Made by a program: the position numbers and the translations under genes
Source: Oceanimonas baumannii
GTDB taxonomy: Bacteria; Pseudomonadota; Gammaproteobacteria; Enterobacterales; Aeromonadaceae
Direction: 5' to 3'
NCBI RefSeq assembly: GCF_002245495.1
Contig: NZ_NQJF01000010.1
Location: 1 to 64,000 of the forward strand
Length of the DNA: 64,000 bases
Notes under the pieces: generated by a model
Seen by the model: only the letters and a program-made list of their open reading frames with translations
Told to the model about the DNA's origin: nothing
The model's database searches: none
Shown here: positions 63,751 through 64,000 of the stretch, one piece after another
Numbering within the stretch: the stretch's first letter is position 1
Layout of the letters: every line of letters starts with the position of its first letter

Positions 63751-64000
63751 TTACAGCCCGGCCTGCTCCAGCCGGGTCGCCATGTCATCCAGGCCAGCCA
63801 GCCCTTGAATATCCGTCGGCTGCAAGTACAGCGGATAACGCTGCAGACCGGTAAACACCCGGGCGATGTCGGCCAGATGCGTTTTTTCCAGCTCCCGCCG
63901 CCGGGCCAAAAAGGTACCATCGGCTTCTTCGGGTAATATCCGGTTCACCACCAGCCCGGCCAGTGGCAGCTTTTCTTCCTGCAGCGCCGTTACCGCCCGC
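63751..64000 (-). CDS. ArsA/GET3-family ATPase, C-terminal part
   Basis: Runs in from the right edge on the minus strand. The visible 82 residues hold L-A-G-L-V-V-N-R-I-L-P-E-E-A-D-G-T-F-L-A-R-R-R near the start and the conserved P-L-Y-L-Q-P-T-D-I-Q-G-L stretch, which occur in the C-terminal third of ArsA/GET3 ATPases. The N-terminal P-loop lies outside. Stop codon TAA at 63,751-63,753. Whether it handles arsenite or membrane proteins is not determinable. Confidence 0.75.
   Translation of the reverse strand, partial: RAVTALQEEKLPLAGLVVNRILPEEADGTFLARRRELEKTHLADIARVFTGLQRYPLYLQPTDIQGLAGLDDMATRLEQAGL

Overview
The window looks like chromosomal DNA of a gammaproteobacterium of the Aeromonadales type (an Oceanimonas/Zobellella/Oceanisphaera-like marine organism would fit). 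The grounds are: the 5' end of a 16S rRNA gene with a tandem-promoter leader and boxA at the left edge; the order yrdA-yrdB-aroE-tsaC-yrdD-smg-dprA-def-fmt-rsmB-trkA, which is the neighbourhood of an rrn operon in Escherichia coli; and a high G+C composition with gammaproteobacterial protein families throughout. The genus is an inference. No insertion sequence, prophage or CRISPR array was seen.

Layout. 1-500: start of an rRNA operon running off the left edge, its promoters, and DnaA-box-like 9-mers. 500-16,100: conserved housekeeping genes (gamma-carbonic anhydrase-like YrdA, shikimate dehydrogenase, HdfR, coproporphyrinogen oxidase, t6A synthesis, DprA, peptide deformylase, Met-tRNA formyltransferase, RsmB, Trk potassium uptake, RmuC, a PfkB-type kinase). 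16,380-18,068: a Cache-domain chemoreceptor. 18,125-28,636: a complete carbon-phosphorus lyase locus, phnCDE followed by phnFGHIJKLMNP, with a perfect 20-bp palindrome in front of phnF. 28,900-34,000: a class V aminotransferase, a YbcJ-like RNA-binding protein, tRNA-Pro(CGG), a YiiM-like MOSC protein, fermentative D-lactate dehydrogenase, two tandem META-domain lipoproteins created by a 469-bp duplication, and thioredoxin 2.

34,030-42,898: the most unusual locus. A GcvA-like LysR regulator diverges from an eight-gene operon with a split glycine-decarboxylase-P-like pair whose active-site motifs are rewritten, an AcoX-like NAD-kinase-fold protein, a short-chain dehydrogenase and a complete polar amino acid ABC transporter. 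No gcvH or gcvT is present. It reads as a catabolic pathway for an imported amino compound that is probably not glycine.

43,000-49,435: glutathionyl-hydroquinone reductase, pirin, a frameshifted CoA-binding protein gene, a LysE exporter with divergent LysR regulator, a PCuAC copper chaperone and a RegB/RegA redox two-component system. 49,546-63,669: a polyamine catabolic region: puuA with an NhaC-family carrier; divergent puuD, a putrescine-type transaminase and puuC; a LuxR-type regulator; an acetylpolyamine-amidohydrolase-like enzyme with a second NhaC-family carrier; a MocR-type regulator with an EamA exporter; and a PuuR-like HTH-cupin repressor. Each NhaC carrier is the operon partner of a polyamine enzyme, which suggests these carriers move polyamines. 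The right edge holds the C-terminal part of an ArsA/GET3-type ATPase.
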